From: a virus | Direction: 5' to 3' (one strand) | Virus record (IMG/VR): IMGVR_UViG_3300042516_003430 | Location: 1 to 29,616 of that record | Length of the DNA: 29,616 nt | Part shown: positions 1-8,329 of the stretch, one piece after another | Layout: each line of letters starts with the position of its first letter | Numbering within the stretch: the first letter of the stretch is position 1 | The notes under the pieces: generated by a model | The model's input: the letters and a program-made list of their open reading frames with translations, nothing else | The model's database searches: none | Told to the model about the DNA's origin: nothing | Translations under genes and position numbers: made by a program

Positions 1-89
1 TTGGCAGCTCGACCTGGCGATGTGGTCTCGACGTCCCAGGCTGTTTTAATGTGACCTGCGATGGCGTTGAAAATGTCCGTGTAGTGCAT
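1..89 (-). CDS. Duplicate 5' fragment of tail terminator gene
   Basis: This is the first 29 codons of the gene present in full at 29141-29578, repeated here only because the window ends overlap. It begins with an ATG at 89 that shares one base with the upstream TGA stop (TGATG arrangement) and runs off the left edge of the window. It is not a separate gene on the circular molecule. Confidence 0.9.
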   Translation of the reverse strand, partial: MHYTDIFNAIAGHIKTAWDVETTSPGRAA

Positions 90-127
90 CAGTGTTTCAC
101 CCCGACCGCATAGACTGCGATGTGGTC
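1..127. repeat. Terminal direct repeat, left copy (circular overlap)
   Basis: Bases 1-127 are identical to bases 29490-29616. An exact overlap of 127 bases at both contig ends is what de Bruijn assemblers leave when a circular or circularly permuted molecule closes on itself with k = 127. The reading frames agree: the gene that ends at 89 overlaps the start of the gene whose full copy lies at 29141-29578. I infer a unique circle of 29,489 bp rather than a true 127-bp phage terminal repeat. Confidence 0.95.
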
Positions 128-442
128 TGTCGCCAGACCCTGTTCATTCGTCTGAACCTTCTCGATGGCGTACAAATCGCCGACCCATTCTATGGTTCCG
201 CCGACCTCGAATGTCGAACGATTCAGGTCTGTCACGTCGACATAGAATGCGAACCCGTTCGTCACATCTCGAGCGAAAATATCGTATGCCGCGTTCGGCG
301 ACATCTGCTGTGCGCATCCTGAAATGTAGATACCTGGCGCATCTGGAGCGAATCCCTCGACCACATTGTTCGCCCCCAACCTCGCGGAAACTGCGAACAC
401 TCGAAACTGGTGCGGCTTAAATGGGACACTCACGACAACCAA
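89..442 (-). CDS. Putative head-closure (stopper) protein
   Basis: This 117-residue protein has no motif that I recognise with certainty. Its size, its predicted beta-rich composition and its place directly after the connector gene and before the tail terminator match the head-closure or stopper protein of HK97/SPP1-type siphoviruses, which seals the connector and provides the surface for tail joining. The start overlaps the connector stop by 13 bases, and the stop overlaps the next start in a TGATG junction at 89, indicating translational coupling. The function is inferred from gene order. A structure prediction resembling SPP1 gp16 or HK97 gp7 would confirm it. Its last 12 codons are repeated at the right end of the window because of the circular overlap. 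Confidence 0.6.
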   Translation of the reverse strand: MVVVSVPFKPHQFRVFAVSARLGANNVVEGFAPDAPGIYISGCAQQMSPNAAYDIFARDVTNGFAFYVDVTDLNRSTFEVGGTIEWVGDLYAIEKVQTNEQGLATDHIAVYAVGVKH

Positions 443-1032
443 TACCCTCGAGCGATTTCGGCAGCTTGTTTCCGCAGCTCTTTCACTGGATTATCTGGTG
501 TCGAAATTTCTATCAATCCTGTTTTTAGACGACTGGTGATGCCGTCTCGACCTCGGCTTTCCTCAATAGCTCTGGCGGACGCCAGACAGTAAATGGCGTC
601 GTTCACCTGGTCGTCGATGCCGTTCGCGTCTGTGTATCCCCATGTCGCTGTAATTTCCAGCCTGATGTATGGTTTGGTCCTGAAAATCAGCTGCGTATAT
701 GGCGCTGTATAGTCTGGCAGTTGCCAGTCGTCCCACTGCACCAATGTCGTGCCTGCGACGTTCGTGCTGACGCCAGATTTGACCAGCGTCGGCGCTGCGG
801 AAATAGGTACGGCTAAGTCCAATACCCAGCCGCGCCTATCCGCTTGGATGTCTCGCGGATCAAAAACTTTGGTCGATGAAACCGCGAGAAATGGTCTGAC
901 TCCGACCAGCCCTTCCCATTCACCGATGGCTGAACCCAGTAGCCGCTGCGCGTCCGCGTCGGACACTTCAGCAGTTACGAATCCCTTATCGAAAAGATAA
1001 GTAGCCAAGTCGGTGTATGAGATGTAAGCCAT
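430..1032 (-). CDS. Head-tail connector protein (HK97 gp6-like)
   Basis: This 200-residue protein begins with a short helical segment typical of connector proteins (MAYISYTDLATYLFDKGF) and has a central beta part containing ATWGYTDANG followed by DDQVNDAIYCLASARAIEESRG. That layout, ATWGY followed by an acidic start to a long helix, is typical of gp6-like adaptors that dock under the portal ring. The C-terminal helix ends in EIARGYWLS. It lies after the capsid and putative decoration genes and overlaps the closure gene by 13 bases. About 9 bases separate it from the preceding gene. The connector role is well supported by position and moderately supported by sequence. Confidence 0.7.
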   Translation of the reverse strand: MAYISYTDLATYLFDKGFVTAEVSDADAQRLLGSAIGEWEGLVGVRPFLAVSSTKVFDPRDIQADRRGWVLDLAVPISAAPTLVKSGVSTNVAGTTLVQWDDWQLPDYTAPYTQLIFRTKPYIRLEITATWGYTDANGIDDQVNDAIYCLASARAIEESRGRDGITSRLKTGLIEISTPDNPVKELRKQAAEIARGYWLS

Positions 1033-1041
1033 GGTCAGATG

Positions 1042-1494
1042 TTAGAGATATGAACCAGCGACGACGACGACTGCTGCGTTTTGGTTCGCAGTTGTCACCT
1101 GAGCCACTGGAAGTGCGCGTGGTCGAGCGTACGCCTTGATGCCGCTGATGACGGCATTCGCAGTGTTTCGGTCGATGGCGACTCGGATGTACCTGTTGGT
1201 CAATTCCGACAAACAGATGGTGATAGTTTTGTTAGTATCAGCATCCGTGTAGTCGTATTTGGCGCCGACGATGTTTGCCCAGCTCGAGTTGTTGTCGCTG
1301 CGCTGCAGCTGGAATGTTCCAGTCCCAGTCGATGTGATGGCGCCCATGTCGATGACGACGTTGAGCGCGCTGTCTGCTAGACAGTCGATGCTGCTGGAGT
1401 TGACGTCAGTCGTACCTGCAGCCAGGTTTTTCGTAGTTGCTGCAGTAGCATCAGGAAAAACTGTGACGATGTTGAACGCGTTAAAAGTAGCCAT
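1042..1494 (-). CDS. Putative capsid decoration or head-fibre protein
   Basis: The product is 150 residues, rich in Ala, Thr, Val and Asn, with beta-strand-like patterning throughout and no recognised catalytic motif. The segment FQLQRSDNNSSWANIVGA followed by RYIRVAIDRN resembles the jelly-roll proteins often encoded just after the major capsid gene, which decorate capsomers or form small head fibres. The capsid stop and this start share a base (TAATG at 1494), so it is probably made at high level together with the capsid protein. The C terminus is hydrophobic (NAAVVVVAGSYL). The role rests on position and composition; I do not recognise a named family. Confidence 0.5.
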   Translation of the reverse strand: MATFNAFNIVTVFPDATAATTKNLAAGTTDVNSSSIDCLADSALNVVIDMGAITSTGTGTFQLQRSDNNSSWANIVGAKYDYTDADTNKTITICLSELTNRYIRVAIDRNTANAVISGIKAYARPRALPVAQVTTANQNAAVVVVAGSYL

Positions 1495-2705
1495 TATGCT
1501 TTCACCTTGAGTCGTGAGAATGCCTCCTCGAGAACTGGCGCGCCGTCCGAGAACTTGTGCATCACATAGCCGTATTCGCCTGCTGATGCGTATGGATCCT
1601 CGACGAGAACTTGAACCGCCAGATTCAAGAAATCATAGATATGATAGTATTGGAAGTCGCCGAAAACGACAGGATAGTTGCCAGCTGTGAACACAGTTGG
1701 CGCGCTTTCCGATTCGTACAATGGTCGACCCTTCAATGTCATCGGAGTGCCGACGGCGAGAACGTTTCCAATGCCAGCAGATTCGGTGAAAATATACTGG
1801 TTTGCGCTGTCCTTGAGTTTCATGACCGTAGTCACGAACTGTCTCGATCCGACCCAGCTTCCTCGATTTCTGATGGTCGCTTTCACGTTCATCATGGTCG
1901 AGAGAATGTCGTCTGCTGCGATGGTTCCTGAACCTGCAGTCTCGATGTCTCGGCTTGTCGAGATACCGTCGTTCGATGCAGTGAAAATGCCTAGCCATTG
2001 ACCAGTGCCGTTTCCTTGCATGGCTGCTGCTTCTTCCTTGAGTCGAACGCTGTAGTCCAATTCCTCAGCCAGCCACTGCTCGACATCAATCACAGACTGC
2101 TCGATGAGTAGTCGGCTGTTGGAAGTCTTTACAGTCACTCGGTGCGGCTTGAATTCACGCTGACCTGTGGTCACGTTGGTCGGAATCGCAGTTTCTGCTT
2201 CGCCTTGCCAGTATGATGTGGCTCGGTTCGTTTGCCGCGGCACAGATACGTTTCCTCGAATGGTGTTCACGCGGCAGATTTGTCGCATGAAAATCGGATC
2301 GTCGACTGGCTTGATAATCTCGTTGAGGATTACAGTCGGGACCAAAAATCCACCTGCAGTGTTCGGGTTTACCTGTTGCTGCGCTCGGATGTTTTGAACC
2401 TGGCTGCTGTCGCCTCGCAGATACTGTCGCCATGCGCGAACGTTTGCGTCCTCGACATCGTTGGATGTCTTGCTGCCCATGACTGCAGGACCGTTTGCTG
2501 GCTGCATCATGAATGATCGTGCGGACTCGAGTTCTGCTCGGAGTTCCAATTCCTTTTTCGCGTCGAGCATGTCGTTTGCTGCTTGATCGAATCGCGCCTC
2601 TACATCAGCTGGCATGGTTGCCTTGCCTTCGTATTTAGCTCGGGTTTCGTCCAAAAATGCGACAGCGTTCGCGAGTTGTTGATTTAGCTCGTTTACTGAT
2701 TTCAT
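1494..2705 (-). CDS. Major capsid protein, HK97 fold
   Basis: The protein has 403 residues, a usual length for an HK97-family capsid precursor. Residues 1-70 are helical and highly charged (ELNQQLANAVAFLDETRAKY and similar), which matches the internal scaffolding delta domain that the prohead protease removes. The mature part begins around residue 100-115 before the typical GGFLVPTVILNEII motif, and continues with VSVPR, a WQGEAETAIPT segment and a C-terminal VMHKFSDGAPVLEEAFSRLKVKA. The start is fixed by a GAGG Shine-Dalgarno sequence eight bases upstream and by a 4-base ATGA overlap with the protease gene. It assembles the icosahedral shell. Confidence 0.93.
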   Translation of the reverse strand: MKSVNELNQQLANAVAFLDETRAKYEGKATMPADVEARFDQAANDMLDAKKELELRAELESARSFMMQPANGPAVMGSKTSNDVEDANVRAWRQYLRGDSSQVQNIRAQQQVNPNTAGGFLVPTVILNEIIKPVDDPIFMRQICRVNTIRGNVSVPRQTNRATSYWQGEAETAIPTNVTTGQREFKPHRVTVKTSNSRLLIEQSVIDVEQWLAEELDYSVRLKEEAAAMQGNGTGQWLGIFTASNDGISTSRDIETAGSGTIAADDILSTMMNVKATIRNRGSWVGSRQFVTTVMKLKDSANQYIFTESAGIGNVLAVGTPMTLKGRPLYESESAPTVFTAGNYPVVFGDFQYYHIYDFLNLAVQVLVEDPYASAGEYGYVMHKFSDGAPVLEEAFSRLKVKA

Positions 2706-3844
2706 TTTATTAACCTCAATTTGGCAAACTTTTCCGCCTGTCGTTCCATGGCTGACGGCGCGGACGCAGCTGAAATCAGCTGGTCGAGTGCGTCGCGTAA
2801 ACCTTGCAATTTCTCGATGGATGTTTTGCCGAGTGTTTTGTTTTCGCTCGACCGCAGCTCGAAAACTTCGGTCGCTCGCTTTGTTGCTGCATCGACTGCA
2901 TCACGAGCAAAATCGATTTCATCAGCCATGGACCTGCCAGCAGGAGCAGACCCTAAATCTTGTCGGACGGCAGTTGCCTCCGATTCGGGGACCGCAGGGA
3001 AATTCACCTGCGATACTTCAAAAATTTTCGCGATTCGGGTAATCAGATAGCATTCACGCTGGCATTTTCTGATGGATTCGACATCGAACGCATTCAAGTC
3101 CATGTTCATGGTCGCCGCCATTTCCAGCAGCGCGTCGCCGTTTTGCAGCTCGACGTAGTCGCCGATGTTGAACCCAATAGACAGACCGACTCGTTTTCCT
3201 GCAGCAAGACGTTCCATGGCAACCGTGCGAGCATCCTGCGCATCACCTGTAGTGTGATAATCCACCTCGACCTCGATGCCTGCGCCATTGTCCGCTGCGG
3301 ACCGAATATAGCCGATAGCCAGGTCGTCGGCATCGTGTGCAGCCAGGAACGAACCATTCGCGACGAAATCTGGCAGTGCAGCCGTGGCGGACCCTGGCGC
3401 GAACACTGTCATGTAGGAATCCATTTTCCCGTATGCAAGCGCAGTCCCTTTGAGTCCTCCTTTGCTTTCGACTGCATCGTCCATGCGTAGGTCGAATTGT
3501 CGGTGCTGAATTTTTGTCATGTTCATCTGCCTGTTTTGCTCCTGATCGATAATGTAATTATAGGCATCTGTAAACCATGCCTTCGCCGTCCTGCCGCCCC
3601 ACAGCAGCGCAGCCACATACGCTGGTGAGTCCTCAGGTTCATCGAGGAATCGTGCGTTCCTAGCCCACCACCGATAACCCTTGCGGATCTTGTTTTCTGT
3701 CTGCTGCTCACCCGCTGCCATCGAGCGCGCTTCCTTGATAGTCGCAGGCTCGAGACCGTCGCCGCCCATGCCCTGCTCAAACATATACAGTCCTCGCTTG
3801 CATGCGTTCTGTACGGCTTTTGGCGGATAGAAAATTTCTGGCAT
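2702..3844 (-). CDS. HK97-type prohead protease with extra N-terminal domain
   Basis: The 380-residue protein is longer than a typical HK97 protease of about 200-225 residues. Residues 110 to about 290 hold the S78-type protease: MTKIQHRQFDLRM start-like segment, the histidine in FLAAHDADDLAIGY (H170), the serine in VGLSIGF (S222) and the closing strand FEVSQVNFPAVPESEATAV. Residues 1-106 form a separate helical domain with GYRWWARNARFLDEPEDSP and LLWGGRTAKAW, a module seen in some phage head proteins. Residues 300-380 are charged helix and may act as scaffold. It should cleave the capsid delta domain during maturation. An internal ATG at residue 107 or 109 could give a protease-only product, although I see no strong ribosome site. 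It overlaps the capsid gene by ATGA. Confidence 0.85.
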   Translation of the reverse strand: MPEIFYPPKAVQNACKRGLYMFEQGMGGDGLEPATIKEARSMAAGEQQTENKIRKGYRWWARNARFLDEPEDSPAYVAALLWGGRTAKAWFTDAYNYIIDQEQNRQMNMTKIQHRQFDLRMDDAVESKGGLKGTALAYGKMDSYMTVFAPGSATAALPDFVANGSFLAAHDADDLAIGYIRSAADNGAGIEVEVDYHTTGDAQDARTVAMERLAAGKRVGLSIGFNIGDYVELQNGDALLEMAATMNMDLNAFDVESIRKCQRECYLITRIAKIFEVSQVNFPAVPESEATAVRQDLGSAPAGRSMADEIDFARDAVDAATKRATEVFELRSSENKTLGKTSIEKLQGLRDALDQLISAASAPSAMERQAEKFAKLRLIK

Positions 3845-3847
3845 AGT

Positions 3848-4597
3848 TTAGACCTCGAGCGTGACTGGCTTAATTGATGATACCGTCTCGCCGTTAACCT
3901 CGAATTCCAGATGGCATTTGCAGTTTCCGAGACATGGTGTCGAACATGCACCTGGCGTTGTGAACAAATCGTCTGGGAAAAACGGCGACATGCCAGCCAG
4001 TGCAGGACAGTCCTGACAGTGAATTTCGACAGCTCCCAGAACCCATGTGATTTCAGTTTCAATCGGCAGATTGTCGACTGCTGCCTGACCCGCGATGCCT
4101 CTGGCTTTGCCCATGTATAGACGTTGGCGCTGCAGGATCAGGTCCTCGCGCAGATCGCCGAATTCGTCGTCATACCTTCCATCGAGAATATCGTCAATGA
4201 ATCCCTGCAGGTAGTCGGCATCGACGTCGGCGATGGATTGACCAGCAAGAATGTCCTCTGTCCCGAATTCTGTGAACAGCGCTGTCGACACCTGATCCCT
4301 GCCTATCCAATGCGCGTTCGCGTTTGCCTGCAGTATTGCATCGAAAAATGCGTCCGCCCACTGCGTCTCATCGAATGCGCCGTTTACCAGCCTGCTCGTC
4401 GCCCTTTTTGATGCGTTCCAGTTGAAATTCAGCATGTCGGTAAACCATGCCTGATGGCTTCGATTTCCTGGCTGATTAAATGCCGACGGCAGCGCCCTTA
4501 TCTGGACTGGCTTCGGTGTATAGATTAGCACCCGTGTCGCCAACTGGTCATAGTGCGACCCTAAATGGCTGACACAATGGCGGCTGGTTTTACACAT
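3848..4597 (-). CDS. Mu F-like head morphogenesis protein
   Basis: This 249-residue protein lies between portal and protease, the usual place of the minor head protein. Its C-terminal part carries a cysteine/histidine pattern known from phage Mu gpF/SPP1 gp7-type proteins: EIHCQDCPALAG, then PGACSTPCLGNCKCHLEFEV. The preceding TWVLGAVE matches the beta start of that domain. The N-terminal half is helical. Its start overlaps the portal stop by eight bases. In related phages the protein sits inside the capsid near the portal and may be ejected with DNA. The cysteine cluster suggests a bound metal ion, but that is inference. Confidence 0.75.
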   Translation of the reverse strand: MCKTSRHCVSHLGSHYDQLATRVLIYTPKPVQIRALPSAFNQPGNRSHQAWFTDMLNFNWNASKRATSRLVNGAFDETQWADAFFDAILQANANAHWIGRDQVSTALFTEFGTEDILAGQSIADVDADYLQGFIDDILDGRYDDEFGDLREDLILQRQRLYMGKARGIAGQAAVDNLPIETEITWVLGAVEIHCQDCPALAGMSPFFPDDLFTTPGACSTPCLGNCKCHLEFEVNGETVSSIKPVTLEV

Positions 4598-5948
4598 CGG
4601 ACTTCAGTTGAACGTTCTCGAGTGCGCGCATCTGCGCAGCTGTGTATCTTGCGGACCTGGTCGCTGGAATCGGCGCCATGAGCGCAGACATGTCGAACCA
4701 TGTGCGACCGTCTTCCAGGTCGGTGATGAATCCGAGCGCTTTTCTAAATTCACCTCGAGTGCTGGCGCCAGCCTTGAATGCCTTTTCTGCTCGGTCGTAT
4801 TTCGCTGTGACGTCCTCATCCAGCTCGCGATAGCAGGAATAGTTAAACGCCAGCATCTGGTTATCGCTGAATGCCACACCTTCCTCGAAAAACGCCTTGT
4901 CGAGTGTGCTGGAAATAATCGAGAGTAGCGGCAAAATGGTGTCCTCGATGAACGCCTCACGCGCCTCCGCCATGTTGTTGTACGTTTTGCTGTCAGATGG
5001 CAGCCCGAGAATCATCGGATCCACACCGAGCGCCGCCAGGATTTCTGTCATGCCATGGACTTTCTGCTCAATGGCTTTGATGTCTGTCGGCGACATGGCG
5101 ACTCTGGTGATTTCAAACGCGCCAGGTAAATCCATTGCCTGTCCTCGTCGGTCCCGCGTGAATGACTGCCATCGGTCCCGCATGCTCTTTCGCTGCTCGG
5201 TGGATGGCTCGAGTGCGTTGGAATCCTTCGGGCTGAAAATCACGCCAGGGATTCCCATGTTCGACATGAGTGTCGCTGCATAATTCGCCGCCTCGTTATC
5301 GCTGACGACCTGCCGCAGACATGCCATGAGCGCCGACATGCCCAGCGCTGGATTGTTGGTGTCGACCATGCCATCGCGGAAATGGATGATTTCCGACGGC
5401 GCGACACTGAACTGCTGCCCGCCGCCGTATGGGAAAATCTGATACCTGGTTATCAGCTCGTTTCCGTTATTCGGCGAACCATCGACATGCGTGTCCGATT
5501 TCGGCTGCACCTGAAATGGCATCAATGGTGCGAGTCCGATCATCAGACCTGTTTTGCTTCGGCGCTTGAGCAGGTATGCGTTTCCGTACACCTTCAGGCT
5601 GCAGCTGATTGCCTTCATCAGCGTATGCTGGTCCAGCCCTGGCATGGGATTCGTCCATGCGAAAATTCGATAGTCTGGCGAGTAGACGACCGCGCCGTCT
5701 GGCTGAACTGTTTTCAGCTCCAGCTTGGGCTGCGCGACTTTCTGTGCGATCTTGCTGATGGCGATGGCGACAGTGCTGTTCGACTCGATGGTTCCTGCCT
5801 CGCTGCGCCAGTCCCTGTCTGTGGCTCCGTAGCGCAGATACCCGCCGAGCATCGATGATGGACCGACGTATTTGTCACCGACGAACTCAAAGTTTTTGTT
5901 CTGTGGTCGTGGTCGAGCAGCTCGAATTTCTATGCCGAAAATCTTCAT
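4590..5948 (-). CDS. Portal protein, HK97 family
   Basis: The 452-residue length and sequence order fit HK97-type portals: an N-terminal YVGPSSMLGG region, SNSTVAIAISKIAQKVAQPKL, the helix LMKAISCSLKVYGNAYLLK, FSVAPSEIIHFRDG, then ALGVDPMILGLPSDSKTYNNMAEAREAF, a strongly conserved portal signature split here across a loop. The protein forms the dodecameric ring through which DNA is packaged and to which the connector binds. Only three bases separate its start from the large terminase stop, so the packaging motor and portal are encoded as one block. Confidence 0.93.
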   Translation of the reverse strand: MKIFGIEIRAARPRPQNKNFEFVGDKYVGPSSMLGGYLRYGATDRDWRSEAGTIESNSTVAIAISKIAQKVAQPKLELKTVQPDGAVVYSPDYRIFAWTNPMPGLDQHTLMKAISCSLKVYGNAYLLKRRSKTGLMIGLAPLMPFQVQPKSDTHVDGSPNNGNELITRYQIFPYGGGQQFSVAPSEIIHFRDGMVDTNNPALGMSALMACLRQVVSDNEAANYAATLMSNMGIPGVIFSPKDSNALEPSTEQRKSMRDRWQSFTRDRRGQAMDLPGAFEITRVAMSPTDIKAIEQKVHGMTEILAALGVDPMILGLPSDSKTYNNMAEAREAFIEDTILPLLSIISSTLDKAFFEEGVAFSDNQMLAFNYSCYRELDEDVTAKYDRAEKAFKAGASTRGEFRKALGFITDLEDGRTWFDMSALMAPIPATRSARYTAAQMRALENVQLKSDV

Positions 5949-5951
5949 TTG

Positions 5952-7358
5952 TTACCAATCCCAGACATTTTTCGTTTTGAATAATTCATTATAAGCACCT
6001 GCTGCCGCATCGACCTGGTCGTCGTTTTTGCCTGTCGGAAACTGCCGCAGCTCATCGACGAATGCCGCGTTCCATGGTTGTCGAACCAGTGCCACATTTC
6101 CTGCGTTTACCTGGCTCGCCAGACCATCGGCTCGCAACTCTTTCGACCCTGTTTCCCTGACTGCTTTTATATTGTATCCCCCGAATAATCTGATGAAATT
6201 CAGTGCTGCGTCCTTGCCTGCGCTGCCAGGATCCTCAGGAACGACAATGCGGACCTGCTGACCGTCTGCCTGCGCCACCTGCTGCATCACTGCGTTTCTC
6301 TGGTCGGACGCCCACTGTCCCCGAATGACGTCGAGAATGTAGATGCGACCTGCTGCGTCCTTGCCTAGTTTCACGCCAGCTGTCCAGTCGCCCTTGCCAC
6401 TGCTGGCGGCGACGTCCCATTTCCTGACCAGCTCGACCATCGGCGGCACGTCTGCTGCATCGATGTACGCGAATCGGTCGACCTTGAAAATGGCGCCTTC
6501 TCTGATGCTCGGACGTCCCTGAAATAGCGCCTGAAAATTGTATTCGCCCATCTGCTGGCGGACTTGCTCGAGGAATGACAGCGGCTTCACTTCCTGCCAC
6601 AGTGCCTCGCCAGGTTGTCGACCGAGTGCATCGTTTTCCTCGGCGATTGCTGGCAGATTGATAAACGTCCAGCTGCTGTCTGCTTGATCCTGCAGCCGTC
6701 CGATTAGATCGTCGTGATGCCACCGTGTAGCGATGACGAATGCTTTGGTACGCGGATAAAATCGCTGAACGATGCTTCCCTGCCACCAGTCCCAGATGTT
6801 TCCTCGCTCGATGGCTGATTCCGCCTGCGCTCGGTCCTTGATGGGATCATCGCACACCAGCAGCGAAATCGGATTGATTCCCGTCGGTGCGCTGCCGACT
6901 CCTCTGGCGACCAACCTGGCGCCGTTTGTAAGTCGCCATGTACTCATCGCATTCGAGGACTGGTCGAGGATTCCCAGTTCAGCTGCCATCTCACGCGCTG
7001 GTCTGCTTAGTTCACGGTCGGCAAAATCCTGCGAGTAACCAGTGAAAACGATTGCGTCTTTTGGATGCCGCTGCGCCCAGTACACTGGCAGTCTGGTCGT
7101 AATGGTCTGGCTCTTTCCATGTCCTGGCGGCATGCTGATGGCGACGTTCTGCAGCTCGCCCTTGATGACCTTGTCTGCGATGTCGCACAGATACCTGATG
7201 TGTTTTGGGAACGCATAGTCTGCAGGTTTACGCAGCTGATACCACTGGCTGAATGTCAGATTATGCTGCTCAATCGCCAGTCGCAGTTCCAGTTCACGTC
7301 TGCTTAATTTGTTCAATTCGTTTGAGTTCAGCGACCATTTCCTCCATCGACATGCCAT
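5952..7358 (-). CDS. terL: Terminase large subunit
   Basis: The 468-residue protein has a Walker A motif MPPGHGKS at residues 76-83, Walker B LLVCDD at 166-171 and a coupling motif ATRWHHDD at 210-217. The RNase H-like nuclease half follows, with acidic residues at KWDVAASSGKGDW (D315), VPEDPGSAGKD (D376) and NDDQVDAA (D447/D450). It translocates DNA into the prohead and cuts packaged DNA. The listed ATG gives a 65-base overlap with the small subunit; a TTG at codon 15 (inside NELNK) is an alternative start that would reduce the overlap. Protein similarity should settle this, because conserved sequence seems to begin near residue 16. Confidence 0.95.
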   Translation of the reverse strand: MACRWRKWSLNSNELNKLSRRELELRLAIEQHNLTFSQWYQLRKPADYAFPKHIRYLCDIADKVIKGELQNVAISMPPGHGKSQTITTRLPVYWAQRHPKDAIVFTGYSQDFADRELSRPAREMAAELGILDQSSNAMSTWRLTNGARLVARGVGSAPTGINPISLLVCDDPIKDRAQAESAIERGNIWDWWQGSIVQRFYPRTKAFVIATRWHHDDLIGRLQDQADSSWTFINLPAIAEENDALGRQPGEALWQEVKPLSFLEQVRQQMGEYNFQALFQGRPSIREGAIFKVDRFAYIDAADVPPMVELVRKWDVAASSGKGDWTAGVKLGKDAAGRIYILDVIRGQWASDQRNAVMQQVAQADGQQVRIVVPEDPGSAGKDAALNFIRLFGGYNIKAVRETGSKELRADGLASQVNAGNVALVRQPWNAAFVDELRQFPTGKNDDQVDAAAGAYNELFKTKNVWDW

Positions 7359-7764
7359 TGATGTCTTTGCCGTTCGTCGTGATGTCGACCTTGTCTTGTT
7401 TTCCGAAATCCTCTTTCCGCCTTCGCTCGAGATACCATGCTGCTGCCTGCCAAGTCTGAGTCGACGCTGTGTGAATCACGTTGACGTAATGCTCGATAGC
7501 TTGTTCCTCGGCTCTTTTAATGGCATCAGAAAATTCAGGAAATTCCCGCACATAGACTGCAAATGTTTCCATCGAAATGCCAGCGCATGTGGCTGCTGTG
7601 GTCCGCGTGTTGCCCTGGGATAGTGAATAGCAGATGCGCTCGACCACCTCTGGCGTGTACTTCGATGGTCGTCCTCGCCCAGGTCGTTCGTCAGCTTTTA
7701 AGTTTTTCTTAACAGCTGGTTTTCGCTTCGGTTTTGCCGCTGGTTCTGGTTTTGGTTTCGGCAT
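7294..7764 (-). CDS. terS: Terminase small subunit
   Basis: This 156-residue protein begins with a Lys/Pro/Ala-rich tail (about residues 1-30), then GRGRPSKYTPEVVERICYSL and a helix-turn-helix segment with QGNTRTTAATCAGISMETF. A helical region with YLERRRKEDFGKQDKVD follows, and a C-terminal acidic/helical stretch MSMEEMVAELKRIEQ that may contact the large subunit. Small terminases bind the packaging start site and regulate the motor ATPase. The gene is directly upstream of the large subunit and partly overlaps it. No cos or pac site could be identified by eye near it. Confidence 0.85.
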   Translation of the reverse strand: MPKPKPEPAAKPKRKPAVKKNLKADERPGRGRPSKYTPEVVERICYSLSQGNTRTTAATCAGISMETFAVYVREFPEFSDAIKRAEEQAIEHYVNVIHTASTQTWQAAAWYLERRRKEDFGKQDKVDITTNGKDINGMSMEEMVAELKRIEQIKQT

Positions 7765-7779
7765 TTATAGAGAGTACCT

Positions 7780-7923
7780 CTAGTGCCAGCGACCCTTTAT
7801 CATCGACAGATGCAGCGCCGACCCTTCCCTAATCCACTGACCCTGAATCAATTTGTAGCCCTTGGCAGCCATCGCCTCGCGTTGTTTTCGCATCTTGATT
7901 CGCCTCGATTCACGCCTGGTCAT
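7780..7923 (-). CDS. Small basic protein of unknown function
   Basis: A 47-residue protein that starts MTRRESRRIKMRKQREAMAA and ends IKGRWH. It is strongly basic in its first 20 residues, so it could bind nucleic acid. The start is chosen because its ATG overlaps the upstream stop in an ATGA junction at 7920-7923; a much longer upstream extension in the same frame is only a shadow of two other genes. The terminase small gene begins 15 bases later. I do not recognise a family. Small basic proteins beside terS sometimes are HNH or packaging accessories, but no such motif is present. Confidence 0.6.
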   Translation of the reverse strand: MTRRESRRIKMRKQREAMAAKGYKLIQGQWIREGSALHLSMIKGRWH

Positions 7924-8123
7924 GGCTTTTCTTTCTCGACAATTTCGGCAGTCACACCGAATCGACCCAGCAACAGTTTGCCGATGATAATTTCGGCAGG
8001 TTTCACATCGTCTAGGTTTCCCTCGAATGTCAGTGTCTGTCTGAGTTTCCATCCGAATACTCGGACCACTTTTTCTAGCGGCGTTAGTGCTGGATGCCAC
8101 AGCTTCAGGTAGTGCGTCGTCAT
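7920..8123 (-). CDS. Small protein of unknown function before terminase
   Basis: The predicted product has 67 residues and starts MTTHYLKLWHPALTPLEK. The start is chosen for its ATGA overlap with the preceding small hydrophobic gene; the longer in-frame upstream extension overlaps that gene. It holds WKLRQTLTFEGNLDDVKPAEIIIGKLLL and a charged C terminus EIVEKEKP. It has no membrane segment or recognised motif. Coupling on both sides makes it a real member of the block between the lysis genes and the terminase. The function is unknown. Confidence 0.6.
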   Translation of the reverse strand: MTTHYLKLWHPALTPLEKVVRVFGWKLRQTLTFEGNLDDVKPAEIIIGKLLLGRFGVTAEIVEKEKP

Positions 8124-8311
8124 TGGACAGCTGCTCCGAATCCCAGCGCGGCGGCAGCTCCAGACACAGCGCCAGCCAGCCATCGCTTGGCTGCCAGTTT
8201 GAAATCAAAATCAGGATTCGGTGAGAGTTTCCATGCATTCAGGTCGACCATGATGGCGGACAGTAGTCCAGAGAATGCACCGACGATTACGTTTTTCACG
8301 ATGATGTTCAT
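8120..8311 (-). CDS. Small membrane protein, possible holin
   Basis: A 63-residue protein with two hydrophobic segments: KNVIVGAFSGLLSAIMVDL near the N terminus and WLAGAVSGAAAALGFGAAV at the C terminus, joined by a polar loop with NPDFDFKLAAKR. Two-helix proteins of this size close to an endolysin are often class II holins, which permeabilise the inner membrane at lysis. The metallophosphoesterase gene lies between it and the amidase. The second segment is glycine/alanine-rich and small-residue-rich, as in many holins. The identity is inference from size, topology and neighbourhood; a membrane protein with another role remains possible. Confidence 0.55.
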   Translation of the reverse strand: MNIIVKNVIVGAFSGLLSAIMVDLNAWKLSPNPDFDFKLAAKRWLAGAVSGAAAALGFGAAVQ

Positions 8312-8329
8312 GATGTCTGTATTATGACT

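Noticed and set aside
1-127. A genuine phage direct terminal repeat
   Set aside because: The length of exactly 127 bases fits an assembler k-mer overlap, and gene overlap at the junction is normal, so a closed circle is the simpler reading.
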